In this document: one piece after another, positions 8,989-17,388 of the stretch
Numbering within the stretch: position 1 is the first letter of the stretch
How the letters are laid out: every line of letters starts with the position of its first letter
DNA from: Macellibacteroides fermentans
GTDB lineage: Bacteria > Bacteroidota > Bacteroidia > Bacteroidales > Tannerellaceae
Assembly: GCF_013409575.1 (NCBI RefSeq)
Contig: NZ_JACCCY010000003.1
Coordinates: forward strand, 328,501-392,500
DNA: 64,000 nt
Direction of reading: 5' to 3'
Position numbers and translations under genes: made by a program
Notes under the pieces: model-generated
What the model saw: only the letters and a program-made list of their open reading frames with translations
Database searches by the model: none
Told to the model about the DNA's origin: nothing

Positions 8989-9517
8989 GAAAGATACTGA
9001 AATTTACAGAACCATATTCGCGGTGTTGCAAGAAATGGGGTAACGCCGAAAAATCGAAATTCTTGGGATGTTCCATAACAAACAAGCCATCCTCGCGCAA
9101 CAGTTCCCGTTCCAATATCAACCGCGGAATTTCTTCCAGTTCCTTTAAGGCATAGGGAGGATCTGCAAATATAAAATCAAATGAGTCGGGACGGGCAGTC
9201 TGAATAAAGCGGAAGGCATCCCCCCTGATCAGGTCGATCGTACTACACTTAAGCTCCTCCGTCACCTTGGCAATGAACGAAGCATGGGCATTGTTCTTCT
9301 CAACAGCCGTAACCCTTTTACAACCTCTGGAAGCCAATTCGAAGGTAATGCTACCTGTTCCGGCAAACAGATCCAGGGCATCGGTATCTTCAAGATCGAT
9401 TAAATTGGAGAGAACATTAAATAAATTCTCTTTCGCAAAATCGGTCGTAGGCCTGGCACTGAATGACTTGGGCACATCAAAACGACGTCTTCGGTATATA
9501 CCACTAATTATTCGCAT
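8960..9517 (-). CDS. rsmD: 16S rRNA (guanine(966)-N(2))-methyltransferase RsmD
   Basis: A 185-residue class I SAM-dependent methyltransferase. The SAM-binding motif DLFAGTGS is at 49-56 and the catalytic N-methyltransferase motif FADPPY at 117-122; the N-terminus (MRIISGIYRRRRFDVP) is characteristic of RsmD, which methylates G966 of 16S rRNA during 30S assembly. The start codon overlaps the end of the DUF3822 gene by 10 bp, so the two are translationally coupled, an arrangement common in Bacteroidales. The 3' end overlaps cls by 29 bp. Confidence 0.93.
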   Translation of the reverse strand: MRIISGIYRRRRFDVPKSFSARPTTDFAKENLFNVLSNLIDLEDTDALDLFAGTGSITFELASRGCKRVTAVEKNNAHASFIAKVTEELKCSTIDLIRGDAFRFIQTARPDSFDFIFADPPYALKELEEIPRLILERELLREDGLFVMEHPKNFDFSALPHFLQHREYGSVNFSIFLKEAERTDA

Positions 9518-10332
9518 ATTGATAAATATAATAAATCAAGGGGAGCCCGGTCTGTTCCGGAGCCCAGTAAATAAAACTCGGTTGGTATCCCTATGGATTC
9601 CATTTTGAATATAAATGAAGACAGTATCTGCTGCAGCTCACTCCTCAACAATTTAGGAGCATCCAGTAACAACAAATCCTTTTTCTGATCCATTCCGTTT
9701 TGTCGCCATGCATACAATATGAAATAGATGATATCCGTCGTATCCTGAAACGGGAACGAATTGGCAAAAAGTAAACGTCCCTGATCGTAACAGACAATAT
9801 CCAGGTCGGCGCCGTGAATGTAAACATACATGTGCTTCGGAATGCTCTGTGCACTTCGCTTTTTCCATACGGAAAGGAAAGGAACAAGATGGTGTACAAA
9901 GGTGGGATTCAACAAAGAGCGGGCACAAAACTCGTATATATCTTCCGGCATATCGAAAACGACCGTCATCTCTTCTCCCCTAACAGCATTACGAATTCCT
10001 TTCTGAGTGGAGCCTGACAACGTAAAAGAAAGAAATGCCTCCTCCTCTTTATCCTTAAGCACTACATTAGGAATCAGTGTATAGCGTGACGATAAATACA
10101 GAACATGAATGGCAGCAAAGGGATAGTTGAAAAAATCGTTTTCAAAGAACAAATCCTTAAGCCAGGCAATATAGCTCTTGCTTCGGTCGTACGTTGTCTC
10201 GCCATAAAAGAACGAGCCGCTCTCCGAAGGATTGTAACCTGAAAAAGAAAGTCCATCCGAACAAAGCCGGATGGACATTTTATAATTTTCAGCGTTACCA
10301 GTATGCAAATGTTCAGGAATACTGATCGCCAT
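9508..10332 (-). CDS. DUF3822 family protein
   Basis: This 274-residue protein of unknown function matches the DUF3822 family (N-terminal SIRLCSDGLSFSGYNP; central YVYIHGADLDIVCYDQGRLLFANSF; C-terminal LLGSG motif). The family's fold resembles actin-like ATPases of the pilus-assembly/FtsA type, with two similar halves; this is family knowledge rather than something the sequence proves. It overlaps rsmD by 10 bp and is 13 bp downstream of the single-TM protein at 10346-10972, forming a three-gene operon. No signal peptide is seen, so it is probably cytoplasmic. Confidence 0.85.
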   Translation of the reverse strand: MAISIPEHLHTGNAENYKMSIRLCSDGLSFSGYNPSESGSFFYGETTYDRSKSYIAWLKDLFFENDFFNYPFAAIHVLYLSSRYTLIPNVVLKDKEEEAFLSFTLSGSTQKGIRNAVRGEEMTVVFDMPEDIYEFCARSLLNPTFVHHLVPFLSVWKKRSAQSIPKHMYVYIHGADLDIVCYDQGRLLFANSFPFQDTTDIIYFILYAWRQNGMDQKKDLLLLDAPKLLRSELQQILSSFIFKMESIGIPTEFYLLGSGTDRAPLDLLYLSICE

Positions 10333-10345
10333 TGTATGTTCTAAA

Positions 10346-10972
10346 TTACTCCCAGTTACCAGCGTTGTTGTTGATTTCTTCGAGTGATCCTACTTTAAGA
10401 CCTGCAAATTTGTTTGATTTAGTTGCCACATCCTTCAGGTTTGCAACTTCCTGCTTATCCAAATCACCCAGATAAGTATCGTATGATACGCTAGCCTCGA
10501 ATACCTTGATGGTATAACCTGAACCCGAAACCAATGAAGCTGTGTCCATGAAGAAAGGTTGAGTTGTTCCAGGAACGAATTTCAAAGAGTCCACATTAAA
10601 TGCAGGACCGAACAATGTATCTTTAGCAATAACCCAGAAAGTATCACGTTTGATAAGACCTTGCTTAACAGCTTCCTTTTCAGTCAGACCCTTTTCAAGC
10701 TGCTCATCTGTAAGCACACCTTCTTTTCTCAAGAAAGGGATTTTTTCTTCTTTCAGGAAGCGAGAAAGTTCTTCGAAGCTTGCAGCATGAACTTTGTACT
10801 TGTTCTTGTACTCGATCTGAGCCTTTCTGATATCAATCAAACGAGCAATGATAGCCTTTTCACGAGCACCTCTCTCTTGTTCGAACTCAATCGGAGCCAT
10901 AATACTTCTGTAGCACATATAAATAAGCACTACAACTGCAGCAACTAGCAGAATCTTAAATGTAACTTTCAT
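10346..10972 (-). CDS. Conserved hypothetical single-pass membrane protein
   Basis: The start is set at the ATG at 10972, where a membrane anchor begins (MKVTFKILLVAAVVVLIYMCYRS). The frame continues 21 codons upstream, but those include the predicted promoter and a charged, non-membrane stretch. The 208-residue product has one N-terminal transmembrane helix, then a coiled-coil-prone segment (IEFEQERGAREKAIIARLIDI) and a soluble C-terminal domain. Topology suggests an inner-membrane anchor with a periplasmic domain. I do not recognise a named family. It is first in the operon with DUF3822 and rsmD. A TAAATTTG -7 element on the minus strand lies at 11009-11016. Confidence 0.75.
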   Translation of the reverse strand: MKVTFKILLVAAVVVLIYMCYRSIMAPIEFEQERGAREKAIIARLIDIRKAQIEYKNKYKVHAASFEELSRFLKEEKIPFLRKEGVLTDEQLEKGLTEKEAVKQGLIKRDTFWVIAKDTLFGPAFNVDSLKFVPGTTQPFFMDTASLVSGSGYTIKVFEASVSYDTYLGDLDKQEVANLKDVATKSNKFAGLKVGSLEEINNNAGNWE

Positions 10973-11008
10973 GGTTTGTATTATTTTTTTTAAATTTATT
11001 TCGTCCGG

Positions 11009-11044
11009 CAAATTTAAAAAAGAATATTTAATCAACTACCTTTA
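11009..11044. promoter_or_regulatory. Divergent promoter region for the 10972 and 11068 genes
   Basis: The minus strand has TAAATTTG (11009-11016) facing the membrane-protein gene, and the plus strand has TACCTTTA (11037-11044) facing the helicase gene. Both resemble the Bacteroidetes -7 element; -33 elements are weak. Confidence 0.4.
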
Positions 11045-11067
11045 TCGCAAAAAATATTGCAATCAAG

Positions 11068-12483
11068 ATGATAAATAGTCATTTAAGCCGCCAAATTAGA
11101 CAAAATTTCCCACATACGCCAACTAATGAGCAACTTTTCGCACTAAATATCCTGGCAGACTTTCTTTTATCTGCAAATGAGAATTCGGCGTTGTTGTTAA
11201 AAGGTTATGCCGGAACCGGGAAAACCTCTCTTGTAGGAGCCCTTGTAAAGACCATGAGCGGATTAAAGCAAAAAAGCGTACTTCTTGCCCCAACCGGCAG
11301 GGCTGCGAAGGTGTTATCCAATTACGCCGGTCAGCAGGCATTTACCATCCACAAGAAAATTTACAGGCAGGATGCTTTTTCAAACGATCTTTCGGCTTTC
11401 CATCCGTCGGACAACCTGCACAAAGACACCCTTTTTATCGTAGATGAAGCCTCCATGATTTCAAATCAGGGCATTGACTCTCATTACTTCGGGTCGGGCA
11501 GGCTGCTGGACGACCTGGTACACTATGTATATTCGGGCGAAAACTGCCGGCTGATGCTTATGGGCGACACGGCACAGCTCCCCCCGGTGATGCAGGTGGA
11601 AAGTCCCGCGCTGCAGGCCGACATACTTAAAGGATACAACCTGCAGGTAGATGAAATACAGCTTACGGAAGTGGTCCGCCAGGATCTGAATTCGGGCATT
11701 CTGTACAACGCCACCCTGTTAAGGGACAGTCTGCGGAACAACCGGGTGGAAATTTATCCGAAGCTTACGGTTAAAGGTTTTGCCGACATCCAGATGATTA
11801 ACGGAAGCGAGTTGATTGAAGCCATTTCCAATGCCTACAGCAAAGACGGATTGGATGATACGATCGTTATTTCGCGCTCCAATAAAAGGGCCAATATTTA
11901 CAACAACGGAATCAGGAACCAGATACTATACCGCGAAGAGGAGCTATCCACCGGCGACCGGCTTATGATTGTAAAGAACAATTACTTCTGGACCCGCAAC
12001 AACAAAGAGATAGACTTTATTGCCAACGGAGAGATTGTACAGGTTTTGCGCGTGCGTAACGAATCACATTTGTACGGGTTCCGTTTTTGCGACGTTACGG
12101 TTCGCTTTCAGGATTACGACATGGAACTGGATATCAAGATTCTGCTGGACACACTGCAGACCGAAGCTCCGGCTCTGCCAAAAGAGCTGAGCGACAAGCT
12201 CTTTTACACCATATTGGAAGATTACCAGGACATCTCCACCAAGTCCGGAAAGATGAAGAAAATGAAGGAGAACCCCCATTACAATGTCGTTCAGGTAAAG
12301 TATGCCTATGCCATTACCTGCCACAAGGCACAAGGGGGCCAGTGGAAGAATGTTTTTCTGGATATTGGCTACATGACCGAAGAGATGCTGGGCGAGAACT
12401 TCTACCGGTGGCTGTATACGGCGATGACTCGTGCCACTGACAGGCTTTATCTGGTAAATCTTCCGGAAGAGTTTGTAGGCTAA
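11068..12483 (+). CDS. RecD-like superfamily I DNA helicase
   Basis: A 471-residue P-loop helicase. Visible motifs: Walker A GYAGTGKTS (46-54), Walker B FIVDEASM, motif III LMGDTAQLPPV, and C-terminal UvrD/RecD motifs AYAITCHKAQGGQW and YTAMTRATDRLYLVN. This is the layout of short RecD/RecD2-like 5'-3' helicases common in Bacteroidetes, lacking the long N-terminal domains of RecD2 (700 or more residues). A role in DNA repair or replication-fork processing is inferred from the family. It is the first gene of a plus-strand run that continues with the coiled-coil protein, rsmI, a lipoprotein and a HAD hydrolase, although TATTTTTG at 12530-12537 could give the next gene its own promoter. Confidence 0.88.
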   Translation: MINSHLSRQIRQNFPHTPTNEQLFALNILADFLLSANENSALLLKGYAGTGKTSLVGALVKTMSGLKQKSVLLAPTGRAAKVLSNYAGQQAFTIHKKIYRQDAFSNDLSAFHPSDNLHKDTLFIVDEASMISNQGIDSHYFGSGRLLDDLVHYVYSGENCRLMLMGDTAQLPPVMQVESPALQADILKGYNLQVDEIQLTEVVRQDLNSGILYNATLLRDSLRNNRVEIYPKLTVKGFADIQMINGSELIEAISNAYSKDGLDDTIVISRSNKRANIYNNGIRNQILYREEELSTGDRLMIVKNNYFWTRNNKEIDFIANGEIVQVLRVRNESHLYGFRFCDVTVRFQDYDMELDIKILLDTLQTEAPALPKELSDKLFYTILEDYQDISTKSGKMKKMKENPHYNVVQVKYAYAITCHKAQGGQWKNVFLDIGYMTEEMLGENFYRWLYTAMTRATDRLYLVNLPEEFVG

Positions 12484-12529
12484 TTTCACTTTTTTCGGTT
12501 AAATGGCATGCATGTATATAATAATTACT

Positions 12530-12537
12530 TATTTTTG
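12530..12537 (+). promoter_or_regulatory. Possible -7 element upstream of the 12562 gene
   Basis: TATTTTTG fits TAnnTTTG and lies 24 bp before the start codon. No convincing -33 element is seen. Confidence 0.35.
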
Positions 12538-12561
12538 CTCGGAATATAAAGATCATTCGGC

Positions 12562-13275
12562 ATGGGAGATAAAGAAAAAATGGATTACCTGTTGGTAGAT
12601 ATACGCGAACTTGAGAAGCTCGTTGCAAGTATGCGTGATGCCGAGATTTATCCGGTATCATTCTTCTCTCAGGCATATACCACCACCCAAAAGATTGTGG
12701 ACAATCTGCAATCAATTGAGGCTGATCAGCTTGCCTTGTTTAAGGAACAGATGGAGAAACACCGGGCGTTGATTAAAAAGGCAGAAAGACTGGAAGCCGA
12801 GGCTGCACTGGTAACACAAATGCAGGAGCAGGAATCCAACTATGAACCGGTGCAAGAGATGGAATTGCCATCCGTGGAAGAATTAAATGAAGAAAAAGAA
12901 TCTGTTGCAACTCCGGCAGAGGTTACGGTCGTAGCCGAAAAAACGGTATCGGAGCCTGCCTCAAGTTTATCTTCTGCATCCTCTCACGCTACTACATTGG
13001 AACAGTCGCTCCCCCATTCTATTTCGTTGAATGAGGTGATACAGAAAAAGTTTCTGGCCGACTTCAGGAAGGCATTCAGTCTGAACGACCGTTTCAGGTT
13101 CCGCAGGGAACTGTTCGGGGGAGACGAAGGGCGGATGAATGAAGCGATCAGCGATTTAAATGAGTTGCAATCGTTTGAGGAATCGATTACATATCTCGAC
13201 AAAAAATTAAAATGGAATGTGGAAGACGAAGCCGTGGCAGATTTTATTAAATTGCTGGAAAAACGTTTTTCATAA
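12562..13275 (+). CDS. Conserved hypothetical cytoplasmic protein, coiled coil plus C-terminal helical domain
   Basis: The 237-residue protein has no signal peptide. Residues about 1-95 form a helical region with heptad-like stretches (ALFKEQMEKHRALIKKAERL), about 95-155 is an acidic, Ser/Glu-rich linker of low complexity, and about 155-237 is a compact conserved domain (LNDRFRFRRELFGGDEGRMN). I recognise the C-terminal domain as recurring in Bacteroidales proteins but cannot assign a function. It sits 18 bp before rsmI, so they are probably cotranscribed. Confidence 0.75.
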   Translation: MGDKEKMDYLLVDIRELEKLVASMRDAEIYPVSFFSQAYTTTQKIVDNLQSIEADQLALFKEQMEKHRALIKKAERLEAEAALVTQMQEQESNYEPVQEMELPSVEELNEEKESVATPAEVTVVAEKTVSEPASSLSSASSHATTLEQSLPHSISLNEVIQKKFLADFRKAFSLNDRFRFRRELFGGDEGRMNEAISDLNELQSFEESITYLDKKLKWNVEDEAVADFIKLLEKRFS

Positions 13276-13293
13276 ATATAAGCATATTTACTG

Positions 13294-13998
13294 ATGGCAA
13301 AATTAACAATTGTTCCCACTCCGGTAGGTAATCTGGAAGACATCACACTCAGGGCCTTAAGGGTTTTGAAGGAGGCCGATCTTATTCTTGCGGAAGATAC
13401 GAGAACAACAGGTTTCTTATTGAAGCATTTTGAGATACAGAACAAGATGCTCAGTCATCATAAATTCAATGAGCATAAGTCGGTTGACCAGCTGGCAAGC
13501 CGAATCCGGGGGGGCGAAAACATCGCCCTGGTTTCCGATGCCGGTACGCCCGCCATCTCCGATCCGGGTTTTATGCTTGTACGTGCATGTGTTGAACAAG
13601 GAGTGGATGTAGAATGTCTGCCCGGTGCGACAGCCTTTGTCCCGGCTCTTGTAAATTCGGGGTTACCTTGCGATAAATTCTGTTTTGAAGGCTTTCTTCC
13701 CCAGAAAAAGGGAAGGCAGACCCGGTTGAAGGAACTTGCCGTAGAACCCCGTACAATTATTTTTTATGAATCTCCTTTCCGGCTGGTAAAGACACTTACT
13801 CAACTGAGTGAATTTATGGGAGCCGAACGAAAGGTATCCGTTTCGCGCGAGATTTCAAAATTGCATGAAGAAACGGTTCGAGGTACCCTCTCGGAAGTCA
13901 TATCGCATTTTTCGATGAACGAACCTAAAGGTGAGATTGTTATAGTTTTAGCAGGCTTAAATAACAAGATGGAAAAAGAGAAAGTCAACGAAGTTTAA
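13294..13998 (+). CDS. rsmI: 16S rRNA (cytidine(1402)-2'-O)-methyltransferase RsmI
   Basis: A 234-residue tetrapyrrole-methylase-fold enzyme. The N-terminal LTIVPTPVGNLEDITLRALR, followed by AEDTRTT and LVSDAGTPAISDPG, identifies RsmI, which 2'-O-methylates C1402 in the decoding centre of 16S rRNA with SAM. The length is somewhat shorter than E. coli RsmI (286), as is usual in Bacteroidetes, which lack the C-terminal extension. Neighbours are 18 and 20 bp away on the same strand. Confidence 0.93.
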   Translation: MAKLTIVPTPVGNLEDITLRALRVLKEADLILAEDTRTTGFLLKHFEIQNKMLSHHKFNEHKSVDQLASRIRGGENIALVSDAGTPAISDPGFMLVRACVEQGVDVECLPGATAFVPALVNSGLPCDKFCFEGFLPQKKGRQTRLKELAVEPRTIIFYESPFRLVKTLTQLSEFMGAERKVSVSREISKLHEETVRGTLSEVISHFSMNEPKGEIVIVLAGLNNKMEKEKVNEV

Positions 13999-14018
13999 TT
14001 AAAGATTCAATCAAAAAC

Positions 14019-14891
14019 ATGAAAAAAGTACTAGTTACGATTATCTGTGCAGCCATGTTCGCCTCTTGCGGGCAGAACTCTGCGGATTATAAACAATTAC
14101 AGGCAGAAAACGACTCGCTTAAACTAGAAAATGCAAAATCGTCTACTGAGTTGAATGAAATGCTTTCAATTCTGAATGAAGTGGAAACTAATTTCCAGTC
14201 CATCCGTGATGCCGAAAATTACCTGTCTATCCAACAACAAGGAGGTGCAGAGCTTAATCAAAATAGCAAAGAGCAAATCAGAAGCAACATGCAACTGGTT
14301 ACCGAAACCTTGAAAAAGAATAAAGAGCAGATTGCAAAATTGCAGGCTCAGCTTAAATCAAGCGGTTTCAAATCTGCTGAATTGAAGAAGACGGTGGACA
14401 GACTTGCTTCCGAACTGGATCAGAAGACTGCCATGATCGTGGCTCTTCAGGAAGATCTGGCTAACAAGAACGTACGCATCCAGGAGTTGGACGAAATGGT
14501 TGGTTCACTTTCGCAGGATGTAGAAACTCTTTCAAGCACTACAGCCGCACAGTCGGAGAAGCTTCATGCACAAGACAAGGCGTTGAATACGGCTTACTAT
14601 TGCTTCGGAACTTCCAAGGAATTGAAAGACCAGAAGATTCTTAGCGGTGGAGGTATTTTTGCCAAATCAAAAGTGCTTCAAAGCGGATTCAATAAAGATT
14701 ATTTCATTACCATCGATATCCGTGAAGTATCTGAAATACCTTTGTTCTCACCCAAGGCTCAGCTTAAATCGAACCATCCGCAAGGCTCTTATCAATTTGA
14801 TAAAGACGAAGATGGCAATCTTACGCTGAAAATTACAGATGTAAAACAATTCTGGAGTCTGGGTAAATATCTTGTTATCGAAGTTGGATGA
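14019..14891 (+). CDS. Coiled-coil lipoprotein of unknown function
   Basis: The 290-residue protein carries a lipoprotein signal (MKKVLVTIICAAMFASCGQN, lipid-anchored Cys17). From about residue 25 to 195 it is a long heptad-patterned coiled coil, and the last 95 residues form a globular beta-rich domain (from about NTAYYCFGTSKELKDQKIL). The residues after the Cys (GQNS) lack the acidic surface-export signal of Bacteroidetes, so a periplasm-facing position is more likely. The function is unknown. It ends 7 bp before the HAD hydrolase start. Confidence 0.8.
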   Translation: MKKVLVTIICAAMFASCGQNSADYKQLQAENDSLKLENAKSSTELNEMLSILNEVETNFQSIRDAENYLSIQQQGGAELNQNSKEQIRSNMQLVTETLKKNKEQIAKLQAQLKSSGFKSAELKKTVDRLASELDQKTAMIVALQEDLANKNVRIQELDEMVGSLSQDVETLSSTTAAQSEKLHAQDKALNTAYYCFGTSKELKDQKILSGGGIFAKSKVLQSGFNKDYFITIDIREVSEIPLFSPKAQLKSNHPQGSYQFDKDEDGNLTLKITDVKQFWSLGKYLVIEVG

Positions 14892-14898
14892 AAAACTG

Positions 14899-15591
14899 AT
14901 GTACAAGAATTTATTCATTGATCTGGACGATACCCTCTGGGATACGTATCATAACAATAAAGAATGCCTCGAAGAAGTATATACCGATTATAAATTTGAT
15001 CGGTTTTATGCCTCCTTCGAGGCTTTTTTTGCCACCTATATGCCGAATAACCTCTCCTTGTGGGAGCAATACCGCGAGGGCACTATCGATAAACAAACCC
15101 TCATCGTTGAAAGGTTTCTGCATATACTCCGGCCGTTTGGCATATCGGATCCTTCCTATGTGATTGCCCTCAACAGGGATTTCCTGAATCGTACGACATT
15201 GAAAACCCGCCTTATCCCCGGATCGATTGAGACATTGGATTACTTTAAGTCGGCCGGCTACCGTCTGTTTATCCTATCCAACGGATTCAGGGAGGTACAA
15301 TCAAAAAAACTCTTCAATGCGGGACTTTCGCCCTATATCGAACGGATGATTCTTTCCGAAGATGCCGGCATAAACAAACCTCACAAACAAATTTTCGACT
15401 TTGCACTTATCAATACCAATTCACGACGCAGCCAGTCTTTAATGATAGGCGACAGCTGGGATGCGGATATTGCCGGAGCCTTTAATGCCGGGATGGATCA
15501 GCTTTGGTTTAATCCGGAAGGGCTGCCTTCCAAAGGGTTTGAGCCAACCTTCACAGTCAAACAGCTCACCGAGATAAAGGATATACTTTAA
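14899..15591 (+). CDS. HAD hydrolase, YjjG-type noncanonical pyrimidine nucleotidase
   Basis: The start is the ATG at 14899 (MYKNLFIDLDDTLWDT), giving 230 residues; nine further in-frame codons upstream begin at a TTG inside the lipoprotein gene and are not needed. HAD motif I is Asp8-Leu-Asp10-Asp-Thr, motif II is around ILSNGFREVQ, motif III Lys is in AGINKPHKQIF and motif IV is MIGDSWDADIAGA. The cap and motif spacing fit the YjjG subfamily, which dephosphorylates noncanonical pyrimidine nucleotides. Family-level identification is firm; the substrate is inferred. It is the last gene of the run; no strong terminator follows, only GTTAAC-ATTTTT-GTTAAC around 15627-15644. Confidence 0.85.
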   Translation: MYKNLFIDLDDTLWDTYHNNKECLEEVYTDYKFDRFYASFEAFFATYMPNNLSLWEQYREGTIDKQTLIVERFLHILRPFGISDPSYVIALNRDFLNRTTLKTRLIPGSIETLDYFKSAGYRLFILSNGFREVQSKKLFNAGLSPYIERMILSEDAGINKPHKQIFDFALINTNSRRSQSLMIGDSWDADIAGAFNAGMDQLWFNPEGLPSKGFEPTFTVKQLTEIKDIL

Positions 15592-15652
15592 AAGGTAGTA
15601 GTATTCTATTGTTCAGATAGTGATAGTTAACATTTTTGTTAACGAACATTTA

Positions 15653-15759
15653 ATCGTTGGACCATGGTTGAGATATCGTTGGACCTAGGTCCAACGATAT
15701 CTCAACCATGGTCCAACGATAAGTTGACCTGGGTCCAACGAATAGATCCCAACGAAGAA
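15653..15759. repeat. Palindromic 22-bp repeat array, locus 1
   Basis: Positions 15653-15720 form a perfect 68-bp palindrome centred on GGACCTAGGTCC. It is built of 22-bp units with the core CGTTGGACCATGGTTGA, one forward unit, one self-complementary central unit and one reversed unit. A further reversed unit (GTTGACCTGGGTCCAACGAA, 15723-15742) and a partial one (ATCCCAACGAA) follow up to the IS. Variation between units lies in the ATGG/TAGG/CAGG centre and the tail. The same family recurs at 45192-45281. Both arrays lie between the 3' ends of convergent genes. Confidence 0.9.
15750..15759. repeat. Left copy of the 10-bp IS target-site duplication
   Basis: CAACGAAGAA directly precedes the left inverted repeat and is repeated exactly at 17389-17398 after the right one. 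Its first seven bases are the end of a reversed 22-bp repeat unit. Confidence 0.9.
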
Positions 15760-16153
15760 CAGGGCAGACGCATATTATTTTAGAGCTAAAAGAGTAAGGA
15801 TTATTACTTAATGTGTATATATATAATGCAGATATTCAATATATTAAACATAGCATATCTGACGTTCATAATTTATTGTATCAAAACATCGTCAATTTAA
15901 AATAAGATTAAAATAGCCATATTTAATATTAATCGTACATATTGTATGTGATAAAATTTGCTTTAAAAATAATAACCGTCTCTAAAAATTGGATGTATCT
16001 TTTTGCTACGACAACTTTGTTAAGTTAAAACTTTAATCAGAATATTTAAGTTCAGTTTGAAGTCATATTGACATTACTAAAAAGAGCCCAAAAACGGTAA
16101 TTACAACTACGAAAAGAAAGATAATAAATCTTCAAAATAATCACTTAAACTCA

Positions 16154-16183
16154 TTGATATCTCAGTAAAAAATCGTATATTTA
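16154..16183 (+). promoter_or_regulatory. Transposase promoter inside the IS
   Basis: TTG (16154-16156), 19 bp and TATATTTA (16176-16183) match the Bacteroidetes promoter pattern 31 bp before the transposase start. The rest of the 15774-16214 stretch is AT-rich and shows no gene. Confidence 0.5.
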
Positions 16184-16214
16184 CCTTATTATCAATAGTT
16201 TAAATACATAAAAT

Positions 16215-17375
16215 ATGACATTGCTTGCTTTTGCTTCAAGTATCGAAGATTATCGTTTTGACAGAAATAAGGTTCACTCTGCAGAAACTATTATTTATAT
16301 TACGTTAGCTGCCGTTATTTGCGGGGCCGAGACATGGAATGAAATAGAAGACTTTGGTCATTGTAAAATTGATTTCTTCTCTCGTACGATCCCTTCTTTT
16401 AATGGAATACCCTCACATGATACATTTAACCGATTTTTCACAGTCTTGGATACCTCATATTTTGAAAATCAATTCAGAGAATGGGTTAAATCCATATGTG
16501 GCAAGTATAAAGGCGTGGTTGCTATCGACGGCAAAACAATATGCGGAGCATATGAGTCTGAAGAGGCTAAATTATTCAGAGGTACCTACTTAAAACCATC
16601 GAGTCCCAAATATAAACTTCACATGGTAAGTGCCTGGGCCGCAGACAATGGAATAAGCCTTGGACAAATCAAGACAGAAGAAAAATCCAATGAAATTACC
16701 GCTATCCCCGAACTATTGGAAGCATTAGATATTAAAGAGTGTATAATCACTATTGATGCTATGGGATGTCAAAAGACAATAGCATCTAAAATAATAGACA
16801 AAGAAGCTGATTACGTTTTGGCTGTGAAAAACAACCATATGCATTTATACAAAGAAATAGAACATTTTTTCACCATTTGGAGTGCTGAGAAGCCCAACCG
16901 GGTAAGCGTTTACGAGAAGAGCGAGACTGGACATGGTCGTTTGGAAAAAAGAACTTGCATAGCCTGTGACAACCTATACTGGTTAAATACTAAAGACTTC
17001 ACTCAATGGGCTGGTTTGAAAACATTTGCCTGTGTCATTACAGAGCGTACCGTTCCAGGCGAAAAAGGCCCTCGTAAACAAAAAGAAACCAGATACTATA
17101 TTTCTTCATTAGCTTTAGATGCTGAATTAATCGCTAGTTCTGTCAGAAAACACTGGTCTGTGGAAAATAATTTACACTGGCAATTGGATGTCTCGTTTAA
17201 TGAAGATTACGGAAGAAAGAAGAACAATGCTGCCGTCAACTTTTCGCTTGTCTCTAAAACAGCTTTATCTATGTTAAAGCACTATGAAAGTAAAAGTAGC
17301 ATTGCTCGCAAAAGAAAATCAGCAGGATGGTCTGACGACGTTCTCCAAAGCATACTTTCTGTGGAGAAATTTTAA
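16215..17375 (+). CDS. ISAs1-family transposase
   Basis: The 386-residue DDE transposase has an N-terminal DDE_Tnp-associated region (about 1-90) and the catalytic triad Asp105 (AIDGKTIC), Asp181 (IITIDAMGCQK) and Glu317 (HWSVENNLHW). These motifs are typical of the ISAs1 family and the related H-repeat proteins. The frame is intact and the TAA stop overlaps the first base of the right inverted repeat, so nothing is missing. Only this protein is needed for cut-and-paste movement. Base composition is more AT-rich than neighbouring genes, in line with transfer. Confidence 0.93.
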   Translation: MTLLAFASSIEDYRFDRNKVHSAETIIYITLAAVICGAETWNEIEDFGHCKIDFFSRTIPSFNGIPSHDTFNRFFTVLDTSYFENQFREWVKSICGKYKGVVAIDGKTICGAYESEEAKLFRGTYLKPSSPKYKLHMVSAWAADNGISLGQIKTEEKSNEITAIPELLEALDIKECIITIDAMGCQKTIASKIIDKEADYVLAVKNNHMHLYKEIEHFFTIWSAEKPNRVSVYEKSETGHGRLEKRTCIACDNLYWLNTKDFTQWAGLKTFACVITERTVPGEKGPRKQKETRYYISSLALDAELIASSVRKHWSVENNLHWQLDVSFNEDYGRKKNNAAVNFSLVSKTALSMLKHYESKSSIARKRKSAGWSDDVLQSILSVEKF

Positions 17376-17388
17376 TGCGTCTGCCCTG

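Larger units (their letters stand above)
15760..17388 (+). mobile_element. Complete ISAs1-family insertion sequence, 1629 bp
   Basis: Perfect 14-bp terminal inverted repeats CAGGGCAGACGCAT (15760-15773) and ATGCGTCTGCCCTG (17375-17388) bound the element. It is flanked by a 10-bp direct repeat CAACGAAGAA at 15750-15759 and 17389-17398, the target-site duplication size seen in ISAs1-family elements. It carries one transposase gene. The 441 bp between left repeat and transposase are AT-rich and noncoding, longer than expected for this family, with a promoter at 16154-16183. The intact ends, exact duplication and intact transposase indicate a recent, probably active insertion. It landed in the palindromic repeat array. 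Confidence 0.93.

Noticed and set aside
15627..15644. Terminator after the HAD hydrolase gene (GTTAAC-ATTTTT-GTTAAC)
   Set aside because: The stem is only six AT-rich pairs without a T-run; it is too weak to call.
15653..15759. CRISPR array
   Set aside because: Units are 22-bp tandem or palindromic without unique spacers, and no cas gene is present.
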